Below are positions 40,090-49,716 of a stretch of 64,000 nt of DNA, piece by piece. Location of the stretch: positions 3,472,001 through 3,536,000 of the forward strand of contig NZ_CP035382.1 of the NCBI RefSeq assembly GCF_006874705.1, given 5' to 3'. The notes beneath the pieces are model-generated. The model ran no database searches, was not told the DNA's origin, and saw only the letters and a program-made list of their open reading frames with translations. The first letter of the stretch is position 1, and every line of letters begins with the position of its first letter. This stretch comes from Leclercia adecarboxylata (lineage in GTDB: Bacteria; Pseudomonadota; Gammaproteobacteria; Enterobacterales; Enterobacteriaceae). The position numbers and the translations under genes were made by a program.

Positions 40090-40749
40090 TTAATCGCGGC
40101 TGGCGAAGCCCAGGATGCTCAGCAGGCTAACAAAGATGTTATACAGCGACACATACAGGCTCACGGTGGCGCGGATATAGTTGGTCTCGCCGCCATGAAT
40201 GATGTTGCTGGTTTCCATCAGGATCGCCCCGGAGGAGATCAGGATGAACACTGCGCTGATGGCCAGGTGCAGGGCCGGCAGCTGCAGGAAGATGTTTGCC
40301 ACCATACCAATCAGCACCACCACGATGCCCGCCATCAGCATACCGCCGAGGAAAGACATGTCTTTGCGGGTGGTCAGCACATAAGCGGAACAGCAGAAGA
40401 ACACCAGCGCCGTACCACCCAATGCCAGGCCGATCAGATCGCCCATCCCGGCAGACAGGTAGGTGTTAAGCATTGGCCCCAGGATATAGCCCAGGAAACC
40501 GGTGAAGGCGAAGGCGGACAAAATACCTACCGGCTTGTCAGCGGTTTTGTAGGTCAGGAACATCAGACCGTACATGCCGACCAGCGTCAGAATCAGACCC
40601 GGAGACGGCAGCATCAGCACGGTGCTGGCGGTTGCCGTCAGTGCAGAAAAGGCCAGCGTCAGGCTGAGCATAAAGTAGGTATTGCGCAGCACCTTGTGTG
40701 TGCTGAGTAGCGATGTGCGGTCGCGTGAAGAACTAATTATACGATCCAT
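40090..40749 (-). CDS. yccA: BAX-inhibitor-1-like FtsH modulator YccA
   Basis: A 219-residue inner-membrane protein with seven predicted membrane segments of the BI-1/TMBIM family. E. coli YccA is a substrate and inhibitor of the FtsH protease and protects jammed SecY. The N-terminus [30 protein letters not shown] splits into a short cytoplasmic tail and TM1 and agrees with E. coli. It ends the conserved block before the tRNA. Confidence 0.96.
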   Translation of the reverse strand: MDRIISSSRDRTSLLSTHKVLRNTYFMLSLTLAFSALTATASTVLMLPSPGLILTLVGMYGLMFLTYKTADKPVGILSAFAFTGFLGYILGPMLNTYLSAGMGDLIGLALGGTALVFFCCSAYVLTTRKDMSFLGGMLMAGIVVVLIGMVANIFLQLPALHLAISAVFILISSGAILMETSNIIHGGETNYIRATVSLYVSLYNIFVSLLSILGFASRD

Positions 40750-41016
40750 GAGTCACTCTCTTATGACAGATGTAATTAACGGCAAGAATAGGAAACGACG
40801 CGCCGGTTACAAAGTGGTTTTACCCATCTTTACTCAGCGTCTTAGGGGAAGAGCCAGCATGAAATGTTCCACAACGCACCATATGCAGAACGAACCGCGG
40901 TTTGTCAGGATTAATCAGATCAAGCTCTTATAGGTCACTGAAATATATTGCCTTATTCCAGCCGCAACGCTAAGAGTTATTTTGCGTCGACAAAACGAAA
41001 CGATAAGGCGAAGGAC

Positions 41017-42645
41017 ATGAAACCATCATCACGCGCGACATTTACACTCTCTTTGCTGACGGCAGGCATCCTTTGCGCAAGCGCAACGGCCTTTGCCGCC
41101 AGCGTACCGGCAGGCACTGAGCTGGCAGAGAAGCAGGAACTGGTCAGGAATAATGGCAATGAACCGGCATCGCTCGATCCGCATAAAGTCGAAAGCGACG
41201 TCGAATTCAATATTATCAGCGATTTGTTCGAAGGTCTGGTCAGCGTCTCGCCGGACGGGGAGATCCAACCGCGGCTGGCTGAGAAATGGGAGAATAAGGA
41301 AAACACCGTCTGGACGTTCCATCTTCGCCCGGGCATTACCTGGAGTGACGGCACCGCCATCACCGCTCAGGACGTGGTCTGGAGCTGGCAACGGCTGGTG
41401 GATACTAAAACTGCTTCGCCCTACGCCAGCTACCCCGGCAGCATGCATCTGCTGAACGCCACCGATATCGCCGAGGGCAAGAAATCTCCCGACACCCTGG
41501 GAGTAAAAGCCCTGAATGACACCACCCTTGAAGTGACGCTAACCCAGCCTAACGCCGCCTTTCTTGCCATGCTGGCGCACCCGTCGCTGGTGCCGGTCGA
41601 TAAGGTGCTGATTGGCCGCTATGGCGATAAGTGGACCAAGCCGGAGCACTTTGTCAGCAGCGGGCCCTATACCCTCAGCCAGTGGGTGGTCAACGAGCGG
41701 ATCGTTGCCGAGCGTAACCCGCGCTACTGGGACAACGCCCATACGGTGATCAACAAGGTGACGTACCTGCCGATCGCCTCCGAAGCCGCCGACGTCAACC
41801 GCTACAAGGCGGACGAAATTGATATTGTCTATACCGTGCCAATCAACCAGTTTTCCCAGCTGCAAAAAACGCTGGGCAGCGAGCTGGATGTCTCCCCGCA
41901 ACTGGCGACTTATTACTACGAATTCAACACCACCCGCCCGCCGTTTAACGACCCGCGCGTGCGTCAGGCGCTGAACCTGGCGTTGGATAAAGACATTATC
42001 GCCGGGAAGGTGTTAGGGCAGGGGCAGCGTCCGGCGTGGGTCATCAGCCAGCCGGATATCGGCGGCGTCAAACTGCACAATCCGGACTACGCCAGCTGGC
42101 CGCTGGAAAAACGCATTGCCGAAGCGAAAAAACTGCTGAACGAGGCGGGCTATAACGACAGCCATCCGCTGAGCTTTAATCTGCTGTATAACACCTCGGA
42201 GTCGCACCAGCGGATTGCCATCGCTGCCAGCTCGATGTGGAAGAAAAACCTCGGCGTGGAGGCGAAGCTGCAAAACCAGGAGTGGAAAACGATGCTGGAC
42301 ACCATGCACACCCACAACTTTGATGCGGTGCGCTATGCCTGGATCGCCGATTACGACGATGCGGCCACCTTCCTGAATAACTTCCGTACCGGCGACAGTC
42401 AAAATACCAGCCAGTACAGCAATCCGGCCTATGACGAGGCGCTGGACAACGCCGCAAAAGCGAAGACCACCGCCGAGCGCGGCACCTTCTACCAGCAGGC
42501 TGAAGATCTGCTGGCGCGGGACGTACCGGCGATCCCGGTCTATCACTACGTGCGCACCCACCTGGTGAAGCCGTGGGTAGGGGGCTTTACGCCGGATAAG
42601 CTGGGGTATTACTTCACCAAAGATATGTATATTAAAAAGCACTAA
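41017..42645 (+). CDS. Periplasmic oligopeptide-binding protein (OppA/MppA type), orphan
   Basis: A 542-residue family 5 extracellular solute-binding protein with signal peptide MKPSSRATFTLSLLTAGILC and cleavage near AFAAS. NNGNEPASLDPHKVESDVEFNIISDLFEGL and the C-terminal VYHYVRTHLVKPWVGGFTPDKLGYYFTKDMYI are typical of OppA and MppA. It could bind oligopeptides or murein tripeptide and use the Opp permease from elsewhere, as MppA does. No permease or ATPase genes adjoin it, so it is an orphan. The start chosen has AAGGCGAAGGA upstream; the frame is open 23 codons further up. Confidence 0.9.
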   Translation: MKPSSRATFTLSLLTAGILCASATAFAASVPAGTELAEKQELVRNNGNEPASLDPHKVESDVEFNIISDLFEGLVSVSPDGEIQPRLAEKWENKENTVWTFHLRPGITWSDGTAITAQDVVWSWQRLVDTKTASPYASYPGSMHLLNATDIAEGKKSPDTLGVKALNDTTLEVTLTQPNAAFLAMLAHPSLVPVDKVLIGRYGDKWTKPEHFVSSGPYTLSQWVVNERIVAERNPRYWDNAHTVINKVTYLPIASEAADVNRYKADEIDIVYTVPINQFSQLQKTLGSELDVSPQLATYYYEFNTTRPPFNDPRVRQALNLALDKDIIAGKVLGQGQRPAWVISQPDIGGVKLHNPDYASWPLEKRIAEAKKLLNEAGYNDSHPLSFNLLYNTSESHQRIAIAASSMWKKNLGVEAKLQNQEWKTMLDTMHTHNFDAVRYAWIADYDDAATFLNNFRTGDSQNTSQYSNPAYDEALDNAAKAKTTAERGTFYQQAEDLLARDVPAIPVYHYVRTHLVKPWVGGFTPDKLGYYFTKDMYIKKH

Positions 42646-42749
42646 GGGTCGCAGGTAAGACACTGTGCTGAGAAAATGGTCAATGCGTTGTCTATTCAAC
42701 CGATTAAACGCATTTTGACTATTTTTCAGGCGAACGATCGCGGGTGCGC

Positions 42750-42778
42750 TTTACAGGGTGCCCGGAGGTGTTTATAGT
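42750..42778 (+). promoter_or_regulatory. Promoter of tRNA-Ser copy 1
   Basis: TTTACA (42750-42755) and TATAGT (42773-42778) have a 17-base spacer and a GC-rich region near the start, as in growth-rate-controlled stable RNA promoters. Confidence 0.8.
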
Positions 42779-42790
42779 TCGCCTCACTTA

Positions 42791-42878
42791 GGAAGCGTGG
42801 CCGAGCGGTTGAAGGCACCGGTCTTGAAAACCGGCGACCCGAAAGGGTTCTAGAGTTCGAATCTCTACGCTTCCGCCA
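42791..42878 (+). tRNA. serT: tRNA-Ser(UGA), copy 1
   Basis: An 88-base cloverleaf with encoded CCA end. The acceptor stem GGAAGCG pairs with CGCTTCC, the anticodon loop CTTGAAA carries UGA (reading UCN codons), the long variable arm CGACCCGAAAGGGTT is typical of serine tRNAs and the T loop TTCGAAT is present. The position after yccA matches E. coli serT. Confidence 0.98.
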
Positions 42879-42884
42879 AATTTG

Positions 42885-42919
42885 AAAGCCCTGCGATAGC
42901 AATATCGCAGGGCTTTTTT
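42885..42919 (+). terminator. Terminator of tRNA-Ser copy 1
   Basis: AAAGCCCTGCGATA and TATCGCAGGGCTTT form a 14-bp stem with loop GCAA, ended by T residues. Confidence 0.92.
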
Positions 42920-43236
42920 GTTACTGCTTTTTATTAAAAGCTGATACCGTTTAAACAATGAGTTTAACCAGCTCACTGAGCAGGGCCCACCGGTCATCAC
43001 AGGCAGTGGCCAGTGTTGCGGTCACCAGCCGGAAGGACAGGAATGCTAAATGAATAGAAATAGCAATCAGGAATGAAGTACTTCATATTGCAATGAAAAT
43101 ATAATTTCTCTGCTGTCTTCATTTTCTTTTCTACTTAGTTACAATATCCACTTGAAAATATGGGTGAGTAAATTCTCATAAGAAAATAAGTTGTTAACTA
43201 CGCATCAAAGCTAATTAATAATAAAGAGGATTTGTT
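42920..43236. other. Gene-poor stretch with a possible gene remnant
   Basis: No full gene is seen. On the minus strand a frame of 43 sense codons runs from a stop near 43083 to TAA at 42951 and reads ...LAFLSFRLVTATLATACDDR then WALLSELVKLIV. It lacks a start codon and looks like the C-terminal scrap of a lost gene; I do not recognise it. The rest, up to the ribosome site AAAGAGGA before the next gene, is AT-rich and probably holds its promoter. Confidence 0.4.
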
Positions 43237-43812
43237 ATGGGTGTAAGACAAGATGGTGATGGGAATTATGTAACAAATGCCAGACCTCATTTACAGTACG
43301 ATACTGAATCACAGGCTCGAATTGCAGACGCGAAGGAAAAATATCAATCAGAACTTGCTAACTCTGCTCTTAATTCGTCGCATCATGAGGGTGATCAGGT
43401 TATAGGTCAGGTTATTGGGTATCTTATAGTCGCCTGCCTGGCCTGGGCGATTGTTTTTGGTTTAATTCTCATTCCCGGGCTCAATTCTGCGGGTATGTTA
43501 GTTTATCAGGGCGGTATTCTCGCAGTTCCTGGCGGGATCGTATGGTTTGTACTCAAGGGTGCATACTCTATTCTTACTGTACCCATGATGATAGGGAGTG
43601 TGGTTAATCCCTACGATCTGGGTACAAATCTGATATGGCAGGCCATTGTGATGGCGATCACTACAGTCGTCATTTATAAATTCAGGCGAAAAATTAAAAA
43701 AACCATTTTATACCTGACAGGGTTTCTCGCGATACTGGCCTATATTTCCGTTGGGCTTGTTGCGCTCAATGATAACTTATGGTCGGCTTTTAAAATGTTC
43801 CCCTATCTTTGA
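43237..43812 (+). CDS. Unknown membrane protein
   Basis: I do not recognise this 191-residue protein. After about 50 polar N-terminal residues it has four hydrophobic segments, roughly at 54-80 (VIGYLIVACLAWAIVFGLIL), 88-114, 130-148 and 158-176, with a basic loop KFRRKIKK between the last two. The ribosome site AAAGAGGATTTGTT is good. The gene is AT-rich compared with the backbone and lies just inside the block bounded by two tRNA-Ser copies, which suggests transfer. A stem-loop at 43861-43884 follows but lacks a T run. Confidence 0.75.
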   Translation: MGVRQDGDGNYVTNARPHLQYDTESQARIADAKEKYQSELANSALNSSHHEGDQVIGQVIGYLIVACLAWAIVFGLILIPGLNSAGMLVYQGGILAVPGGIVWFVLKGAYSILTVPMMIGSVVNPYDLGTNLIWQAIVMAITTVVIYKFRRKIKKTILYLTGFLAILAYISVGLVALNDNLWSAFKMFPYL

Positions 43813-43938
43813 TTAATATCCTGTCCAGTTGTTCATTTATGAAATTGGCAGTTTTATCTGATTCCCGGTATGTCTGCCGGGAATCTCTGTTCTGTCGTAG
43901 TGCGGAGTTTATAAAGAATATACAGCAACCGAACGCAC

Positions 43939-44226
43939 TCAGTCTTTCTGTATAATTAAACGCGAATAGACAGTGGCTTTACTCGGATCCATCTGGGAAG
44001 TCGATGCCATCTGATCGCTTACTTGCACAATTTTCCAGCCCTGTTTTGCCAGTTCTGGAAGAGTACCTTTAATGCCACTCCCGCAGGTGAAAACCGTGCT
44101 GTCATTAATATCTTGTCGACCGCTTGCCAAAGCACTAACTTCAGGCGAACCACAAAAATGCGCTTCTCCGGCAGCAACCGATGCGCTCATACCCAGGAAA
44201 ATTGTCATGAATAGTATCTTCTTCAT
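43939..44226 (-). CDS. Small secreted protein of unknown function
   Basis: A 95-residue protein with a signal peptide (MKKILFMTIFLGMSASVAAG) and a mature part of about 75 residues with two cysteines (HFCGSPE and FTCGSGIKG) that could form a disulfide. GTLPELAKQGWKIVQVSDQM looks like a folded domain end. No family is recognised. The coding region is AT-rich like its neighbour. It converges with the unknown membrane protein. Confidence 0.65.
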   Translation of the reverse strand: MKKILFMTIFLGMSASVAAGEAHFCGSPEVSALASGRQDINDSTVFTCGSGIKGTLPELAKQGWKIVQVSDQMASTSQMDPSKATVYSRLIIQKD

Positions 44227-44637
44227 TTTATTGCCCCTTCTTAGTCATGCTTTATTTCCCTGGGGAAATAAATCGCCGTAAGTGATCTGTTTATATATTC
44301 TGCCGCGAAGCTCATTTAATCGTATATTTATTATGAAACTTAATAACTTCCTTAAAAATCAGCGTTACTGTGAAAATTTCAAAATACTACATGCTAATCT
44401 CTTCAGCAACTAAGCACCGAATGATTTATGATAAACCTACTAATAATCATGATGCTTATGCCAAGCGGAAGAGATATTCTGGCAATTATTTGTGCAGGAG
44501 AGGTTTGCCAGGGCCAGCATTGCTTCAACTACCCGGGTGCCGCATAAAGCCGTTTGCTATTACACGCGCGGCGTCACGGTATCAGGTAGCCCCTTAGAAC
44601 CTGCGTTATCGTTGCAATAACGCAGGCGTTTTATTAT
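44227..44637. other. Intergenic stretch, mostly unexplained
   Basis: No gene with good support is seen. A 32-codon frame on the plus strand (44449-44547, MMLMPSGRDILAIICAGEVC at its start) has no convincing ribosome site. The left end probably holds the promoter of the small secreted protein. A hairpin at the right end is listed separately. Confidence 0.4.
44600..44632. terminator. Hairpin after the GH43 gene
   Basis: CCTGCGTTAT and ATAACGCAGG form a 10-bp stem. The T-rich run (TTTTATTATTT) is on the plus-strand side, but the hairpin lies just after the stop of the minus-strand xylosidase gene and may serve it too. Confidence 0.6.
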
Positions 44638-46317
44638 TTAATCAAAACGTGATTCGCTCGCGTCCCAGCTCCAGGCATTATCGCCAGTTTTCTTATCGCC
44701 GAGTTCCTGATAAACAAAGTTATAAAACTCTGCGCTGGCATCGTAACCAGAGTAGTCGACTGCCGCCAGGCCAACGAACGCTCCGGTAAAGAAGCCGCCG
44801 TAGCTTTGCAGGACATAATCATCAGAAAGAATAGCGGCATCTAATTTAACAGGGATCTCTGTGAAAGTGACGCCATCGAAGCTGTATTCATACGTATAAG
44901 TTTCCTTCCGAACTTTCGTGCGGAACCAGACAAATTCTGTGCCCTCCGGGATCTTGATGGCGTTATCTTTCAAATAAGAGATATATTTTCCACGGTTATT
45001 CTCACCTATTTCGATGACAGAGCCGTTGATTTCATTCCAGGTAATGAAAACGAAACTCCAGTGACGGTCATTATAATAATTCGTCAATCCTGCCATTTGT
45101 TGGTAATTAAATGGATTAAATTTGACTTTAACCTGAGCATCAAAATAAAAGGCTTGCCAGCGTCGGGCAATCAGCGAAAGGTTATGGGTATTCGCTAAAG
45201 AACCCTGTCCCGTTAACGTCAGCCTTCCATCGCCCGTGGTACCCATTTTTTCTGTAAAGGGGACACGAAGCGTATTCCAGTTAATATCGAGTGTCGCCGT
45301 TTTAAAATCATCGTGCTGGCTGTGATCTTTTGCGCTTTCGGTATAAATGGCATCGGCCGGCCCTTCGACAAAGGTTTTTCCACCATGGCCTCCCGCAATA
45401 CGTGGCCAGCCATCTTCATCCCAGTACACTTTCTGAATAGACGTTTCCCGGCCAAGGGTTGACCAACCACGAGGATCGTAGGCTGACTCACCTGCACGAT
45501 TCCACGGACGTGCGCAGAGCGAGGCATAATACCACTCACCGCTGGGGGTGGACACCAACGCCCCATGCCCCTGCTTCTGGATATAGCTGTCTGGCGTATC
45601 GACGTTAGTTAAGAAGACTTCGCCGGGCTCTGTTTCAAAACTGTTGGCATCTAACGTTTTGGAACGTGCAACAACCTCCTGATGGGTAAACACGGTTCCC
45701 CCCTGAGCGGCGAAAAGATAGTAGTACCCGTTCAGCTTGTAGAGATGTGGCCCCTCAACAAGTGCAACGGCAGTGCCGCGATAAATAGTACGCGCTGTCT
45801 CTGGTTTTAATTTTAATGTCCTGGTATCCAGCTCCGTTAAGGTAATACCATCAAAGGGATGATGGTACTCTCGGTGATCCCAGGTTTGTTGAACCAAATA
45901 TTTACGCCCGTCTTCATCATGGAACAGTGACGCATCAAAGCCGACGCCATTTAGTTTGATGGGATCGGTCCACGGACCACGTATATCTGTTGCGGTGGTC
46001 AGATAATTTGTCATGTCCTTAAAAGCGCCTTCTGTGATTTTCACATCTGTATAAACCAACCAGAATTTGCCATCGGCGTATGAGAGCGCCGGAGCCCAAA
46101 TCCCGCCAGAAGAGGGGTTGCCTTTCATATCCAGAAGCGCTGTTGTGGACAGAGGACTGGGCAGAAGAGTCCAGTTTTGCAGGTCTTTTGATTCATGCAA
46201 GCGAACGCCAGGGAACCACTCAAACGTTGAGTTTGCGATATAGTAGGTATCTTCTACACGGATAATGCTTGGGTCTGGGTTAAAACCAGGGAGTACAGGG
46301 TTCTGAATAAGTGACAT
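44638..46317 (-). CDS. Glycoside hydrolase family 43 beta-xylosidase
   Basis: A 559-residue cytoplasmic enzyme with an N-terminal five-bladed propeller and a C-terminal beta-sandwich (from about 330), the two-domain plan of GH43 xylosidases such as XynB. The three catalytic acids are in place: Asp15 (NPDPS, base), Asp128 (GFDAS) and Glu188 (VEGPH, acid). No signal peptide. It should cut xylo-oligosaccharides or arabinoxylan side chains after import. It lies 63 bases after the symporter gene, likely one operon. Codons are more AT-rich than in the backbone. Confidence 0.93.
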   Translation of the reverse strand: MSLIQNPVLPGFNPDPSIIRVEDTYYIANSTFEWFPGVRLHESKDLQNWTLLPSPLSTTALLDMKGNPSSGGIWAPALSYADGKFWLVYTDVKITEGAFKDMTNYLTTATDIRGPWTDPIKLNGVGFDASLFHDEDGRKYLVQQTWDHREYHHPFDGITLTELDTRTLKLKPETARTIYRGTAVALVEGPHLYKLNGYYYLFAAQGGTVFTHQEVVARSKTLDANSFETEPGEVFLTNVDTPDSYIQKQGHGALVSTPSGEWYYASLCARPWNRAGESAYDPRGWSTLGRETSIQKVYWDEDGWPRIAGGHGGKTFVEGPADAIYTESAKDHSQHDDFKTATLDINWNTLRVPFTEKMGTTGDGRLTLTGQGSLANTHNLSLIARRWQAFYFDAQVKVKFNPFNYQQMAGLTNYYNDRHWSFVFITWNEINGSVIEIGENNRGKYISYLKDNAIKIPEGTEFVWFRTKVRKETYTYEYSFDGVTFTEIPVKLDAAILSDDYVLQSYGGFFTGAFVGLAAVDYSGYDASAEFYNFVYQELGDKKTGDNAWSWDASESRFD

Positions 46318-46380
46318 AACATTCTACCTTTTAAATTTTACTGGCTTATATCGTTCTAAGACTTTTTAATGAAAATAAAA

Positions 46381-47835
46381 CTAAACGCGGATCTCATCAA
46401 GCTGACGGTTAATATCCGTGACATGTTTATCTGAGATAGGATAAATGTGAATAACGATCATCGAGATAAAGGCTAACACGATTGGGATCCAGACCGCAGT
46501 GATGATTATTCCGTCAATAGCATTGGCGCTCTGTTGTGCCCCTGTTTCGTTAAAGCCATAAACAGCCAGTAACCACAGTGGAATCGCTCCGCCGATAGTA
46601 AAACCAATTTTGAAAAAGAGACCCATAATGGCGTTGATGATGGCAGCATTTCGCTTGCCTGATTTTAATTCACCATAAGCAATGACTTCAGGAACAAGTG
46701 CCCACATGAATCCGGTAGCCGACGTTAAGCCCCACTGTTTAATGAATGTAGCGATGTAAGCCAGCCAGAGCGCATCATGCATACCCTCACGTGACCAAAC
46801 GTAAGTTAATAATTCCCCTACAATAAACATGCCCAGGAAAATGTGGAAGAACCCTTTTTTACCGAAGATTTTCTTCAGTTTGGGCCAAAAAATCGGGAAC
46901 AGGATGCCCGGTATTGAGGCGACAAGGCCAACGGCGCCCATCCATTCGGAATGGCCGACAACGTACTGATTGAAAAAGCCATTTACCGTGTTCATGAAGA
47001 ACATGAACGTAAACGCCAGCATGAAAAAGAGTCCGAGAATAACCAGAGGGCGGTTATTTTTGAGTTCAAGGAATAAATCTGTCGTTTTTACGTTGGCCGT
47101 TTGCTCGGCAGAGGCAACCACACGTTCTTTAGTGAATTTATAGCAAATGAAAAGTGCAACCGCTCCGATTACCATATAAATCGAGTAAACGCCAAACCAG
47201 GCGTAATTCGCTGATGGATCGGTATAGTTGCCCATATTGAGCTCAAGGCCAAAGAACCCCGTATCCTTAAGGCTCCGATCCTTTGGTGAGGCCATCTGGA
47301 CAAACATAGGGAAGAGGGTATAGACCAGCAGATTGGCACTGTTAGCCAACATCATTCGCGTACTGGTCAGTTTATCAATCGATTCAGGATCTCTTGTTAA
47401 AGAAGCATTCAGGGAACCATAAGGTATGTTCACTACGGAATAAACGAGATCCAGTGCCAGATAAACGATAAACGCAAAGGGAACGGAACCTTTGACGCCC
47501 GGAATGGGCGCAAAAAGTAAAGCGGAAAGAATAACGAGCGGAACGCCGGCCCTTAAAATCCAGGGGCGATACTTGCCAGCCGCTGAACTTCTTTTGTCAA
47601 CATAGGTTCCCACCATCGGATCCCAAAAAACATTGATGATGCGCACGAACAGAAATATGAATCCCGCCGTTGCTGTACCGATTGTATTTACAGTCAACAT
47701 GTGAAGTGCCAGAAAACCTCCTATCGTCCCAAACACAAGGTTTTGCGCAAAGTCACCCATCCCGTAACCAATCCGTTCCCCACGAGATAATTTATGATAT
47801 TCATCATGCCGGCTTTGCATTATGTTTTTACTCAT
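46381..47835 (-). CDS. GPH-family sugar:cation symporter (XynT/YicJ type)
   Basis: A 484-residue inner-membrane transporter of the glycoside-pentoside-hexuronide family, with about twelve membrane segments. RIGYGMGDFAQNLVFGTIGGFL and RIINVFWDPMVGTYVDKR are the family's TM1 and TM2-3 motifs with the conserved aspartate. Paired with the GH43 enzyme it most likely imports xylosides or xylo-oligosaccharides with H+ or Na+. It is the first gene of the minus-strand pair, transcribed from the 492-base region shared with the divergent porin. Confidence 0.92.
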   Translation of the reverse strand: MSKNIMQSRHDEYHKLSRGERIGYGMGDFAQNLVFGTIGGFLALHMLTVNTIGTATAGFIFLFVRIINVFWDPMVGTYVDKRSSAAGKYRPWILRAGVPLVILSALLFAPIPGVKGSVPFAFIVYLALDLVYSVVNIPYGSLNASLTRDPESIDKLTSTRMMLANSANLLVYTLFPMFVQMASPKDRSLKDTGFFGLELNMGNYTDPSANYAWFGVYSIYMVIGAVALFICYKFTKERVVASAEQTANVKTTDLFLELKNNRPLVILGLFFMLAFTFMFFMNTVNGFFNQYVVGHSEWMGAVGLVASIPGILFPIFWPKLKKIFGKKGFFHIFLGMFIVGELLTYVWSREGMHDALWLAYIATFIKQWGLTSATGFMWALVPEVIAYGELKSGKRNAAIINAIMGLFFKIGFTIGGAIPLWLLAVYGFNETGAQQSANAIDGIIITAVWIPIVLAFISMIVIHIYPISDKHVTDINRQLDEIRV

Positions 47836-48327
47836 TCTAATCCGATCTCCGATTTGTTTTATGAATGTTAAGCTCTTTCTGACACAGGTGGTCCGGGAGA
47901 ATCCATTACGTTTTTAAATTAAGTAATTATGTTTTTTTACTTCTGTGATCGTCGAGTGCTGGTTTATATAGACTCGCTAAATAGTTCAGCCGCCGGGTTG
48001 TCAATGTGGTGGAAATATAAGGTTATTTTTGCGACGCGGTTCACGTTTGAGCATTATCTTACTCTGATAGTGAAATAACGTAATTGAGCAATCGGCCAGA
48101 AAAATAGAGGGTATGTCTCAGCCGATTATTGGCCGCTTCCTGTGAGCGCCCGCATTTTTTGAATTCAACATGAATAATTCTGTGAAGGAGATAACCTTAC
48201 GATAATAGTGTGAACCTCTGGACCCTAAAAAATAAAAATCAACCTTTTCTGATGATAGCGACATATTCTGTCAATCCGGAACGGGGTGGTTATTGTCTGA
48301 ATAAAATTTAAATATATTGAGATAACC
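47836..48327. promoter_or_regulatory. Divergent promoter region between symporter and porin
   Basis: This AT-rich stretch contains no gene that I can support and must hold promoters for both sides. TGCGACGCGGTTCACG at 48030-48045 has the spacing of a CRP site (TGTGA-N6-TCACA) with two mismatches. AATCGGC and GCCGATT at about 48091-48126 are widely spaced inverted arms. There is no regulator gene next to the sugar genes, so the controlling protein is unknown. Confidence 0.45.
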
Positions 48328-49707
48328 ATGAATATGATTAAAAAACTTCCATTAACAATGGCGGTTATCGCCGCGCTTTGCCCACTTTCTGTCCTCGCCC
48401 AGGAGTTTACGCAGGAGCAAATCGACGCCATTGTGGCCAGAGCGGTGGATAAAGCCCTGGCGGATCGCCAGGCGAAAATGGATGCCGCGGTGGCGAAAAA
48501 AGCCGACGTCATCAACGAACCGCAAAGCGCCGCCCAGTCCCCGGATATGGCGATCCCGTTCGGGATTAAATTTACCGGCTATGCCCGCTACGGGGCCCAC
48601 TTCCAGGCCGCCGATCAGAAATACGTCGCGGTGGACGGCTCGTATAACGGCGCCTCGGCGATCGGCCGTCTGGGTAACGAAGGCAACGGCGGCGAGTTCC
48701 AGCTCTCCAAGGCCTTTAAGGGCGAAAACGGCGCCATCTGGGACGTCAACGTGATGATCGACCACTGGGGCGACGAGGTTAACCTGAAGAAGGCCTACGC
48801 CGGGGTGACCAACATTCTGGCGTCCAACCCGAACGCCTATCTCTGGGCCGGGCGTGACTTCCACCAGCGTCCGCAGCAGGGCATCAACGACTACTTCTGG
48901 ATGAACCACGACGGCCAGGGTGCCGGGGTGAAGAACTTCGACATCGGCGGCGTGCAGTTTGACGTGGCGACCGTGGCGGCAGTCGAATCCTGTAGCCCGG
49001 AAGTGATGGACGACGAGGCCAACCCGTCGCGCATCACCTGTACCGGCGGCTCCGGTACCGGCGACAAGGGCAACTATGCGGCCACCTCCAAAATTCACGG
49101 CATGAAGCTCGGCCCCATCGACCTGGAGCTGTACGCCAACTACGGCTTTGACTCGAAAGCCATCGAAACGGAAGAGCGCACCAACGCCTGGCAGGGCGGC
49201 GTGGTCCTGAGCCACACCAACGACAGCGGCGTGAACAAGGTGATCGCCCGCTACTCTGATAACTCCGATAACAGCGTGTTCAACAAAACCGAGGACCTGA
49301 CCACGGTGTACGCCAGCTTCGAAGGGCTGCACAAGTTCACCCAGGCGACCCAGGTGGAGTACATTCTGGCCTTCCACGACTACGACAACAGCCGTGACAG
49401 CACCGACAACCGCAAGAACTACAACGCCATCGTGCGGCCGATGCACTGGTGGAACGATGTGCACTCCACCTGGCTGGAAGCGGGCTGGCAGCATGTTGAT
49501 TACGACAACGGCGGGGATAACAAGGGCTGGAAGCTGACCCTGTCGCAGAACATGTCCATTGCGATGGGCCCGGAATTCCGTCCGATGCTGCGCTTCTACG
49601 TCACCGGCGGTAAGGTGGATAACGAACGCACCGCCCGCGTGAACAACACGAAAGATGAAACGCTCGACGACTTCAACGTCGGCGCGATGTGGGAAGCCTG
49701 GTTCTAA
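48328..49707 (+). CDS. LamB-type carbohydrate porin
   Basis: A 459-residue outer-membrane protein with signal peptide MNMIKKLPLTMAVIAALCPLSVLA, a short N-terminal coiled-coil-like stretch (QEQIDAIVARAVDKALADRQ) and an 18-strand barrel of the maltoporin family (GYARYGAHFQA, LWAGRDFHQRPQQGINDYFW) ending in aromatic WF. Maltoporin relatives with such an N-terminus include ScrY and BglH. It should admit oligosaccharides, perhaps for the divergent GH43/symporter pair. Codons are GC-rich, unlike that pair. Confidence 0.93.
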   Translation: MNMIKKLPLTMAVIAALCPLSVLAQEFTQEQIDAIVARAVDKALADRQAKMDAAVAKKADVINEPQSAAQSPDMAIPFGIKFTGYARYGAHFQAADQKYVAVDGSYNGASAIGRLGNEGNGGEFQLSKAFKGENGAIWDVNVMIDHWGDEVNLKKAYAGVTNILASNPNAYLWAGRDFHQRPQQGINDYFWMNHDGQGAGVKNFDIGGVQFDVATVAAVESCSPEVMDDEANPSRITCTGGSGTGDKGNYAATSKIHGMKLGPIDLELYANYGFDSKAIETEERTNAWQGGVVLSHTNDSGVNKVIARYSDNSDNSVFNKTEDLTTVYASFEGLHKFTQATQVEYILAFHDYDNSRDSTDNRKNYNAIVRPMHWWNDVHSTWLEAGWQHVDYDNGGDNKGWKLTLSQNMSIAMGPEFRPMLRFYVTGGKVDNERTARVNNTKDETLDDFNVGAMWEAWF

Positions 49708-49716
49708 ATCAACTGC

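Noticed and set aside
42788..43000. 70-codon minus-strand frame over tRNA-Ser copy 1
   Set aside because: It reads through the tRNA and its terminator.
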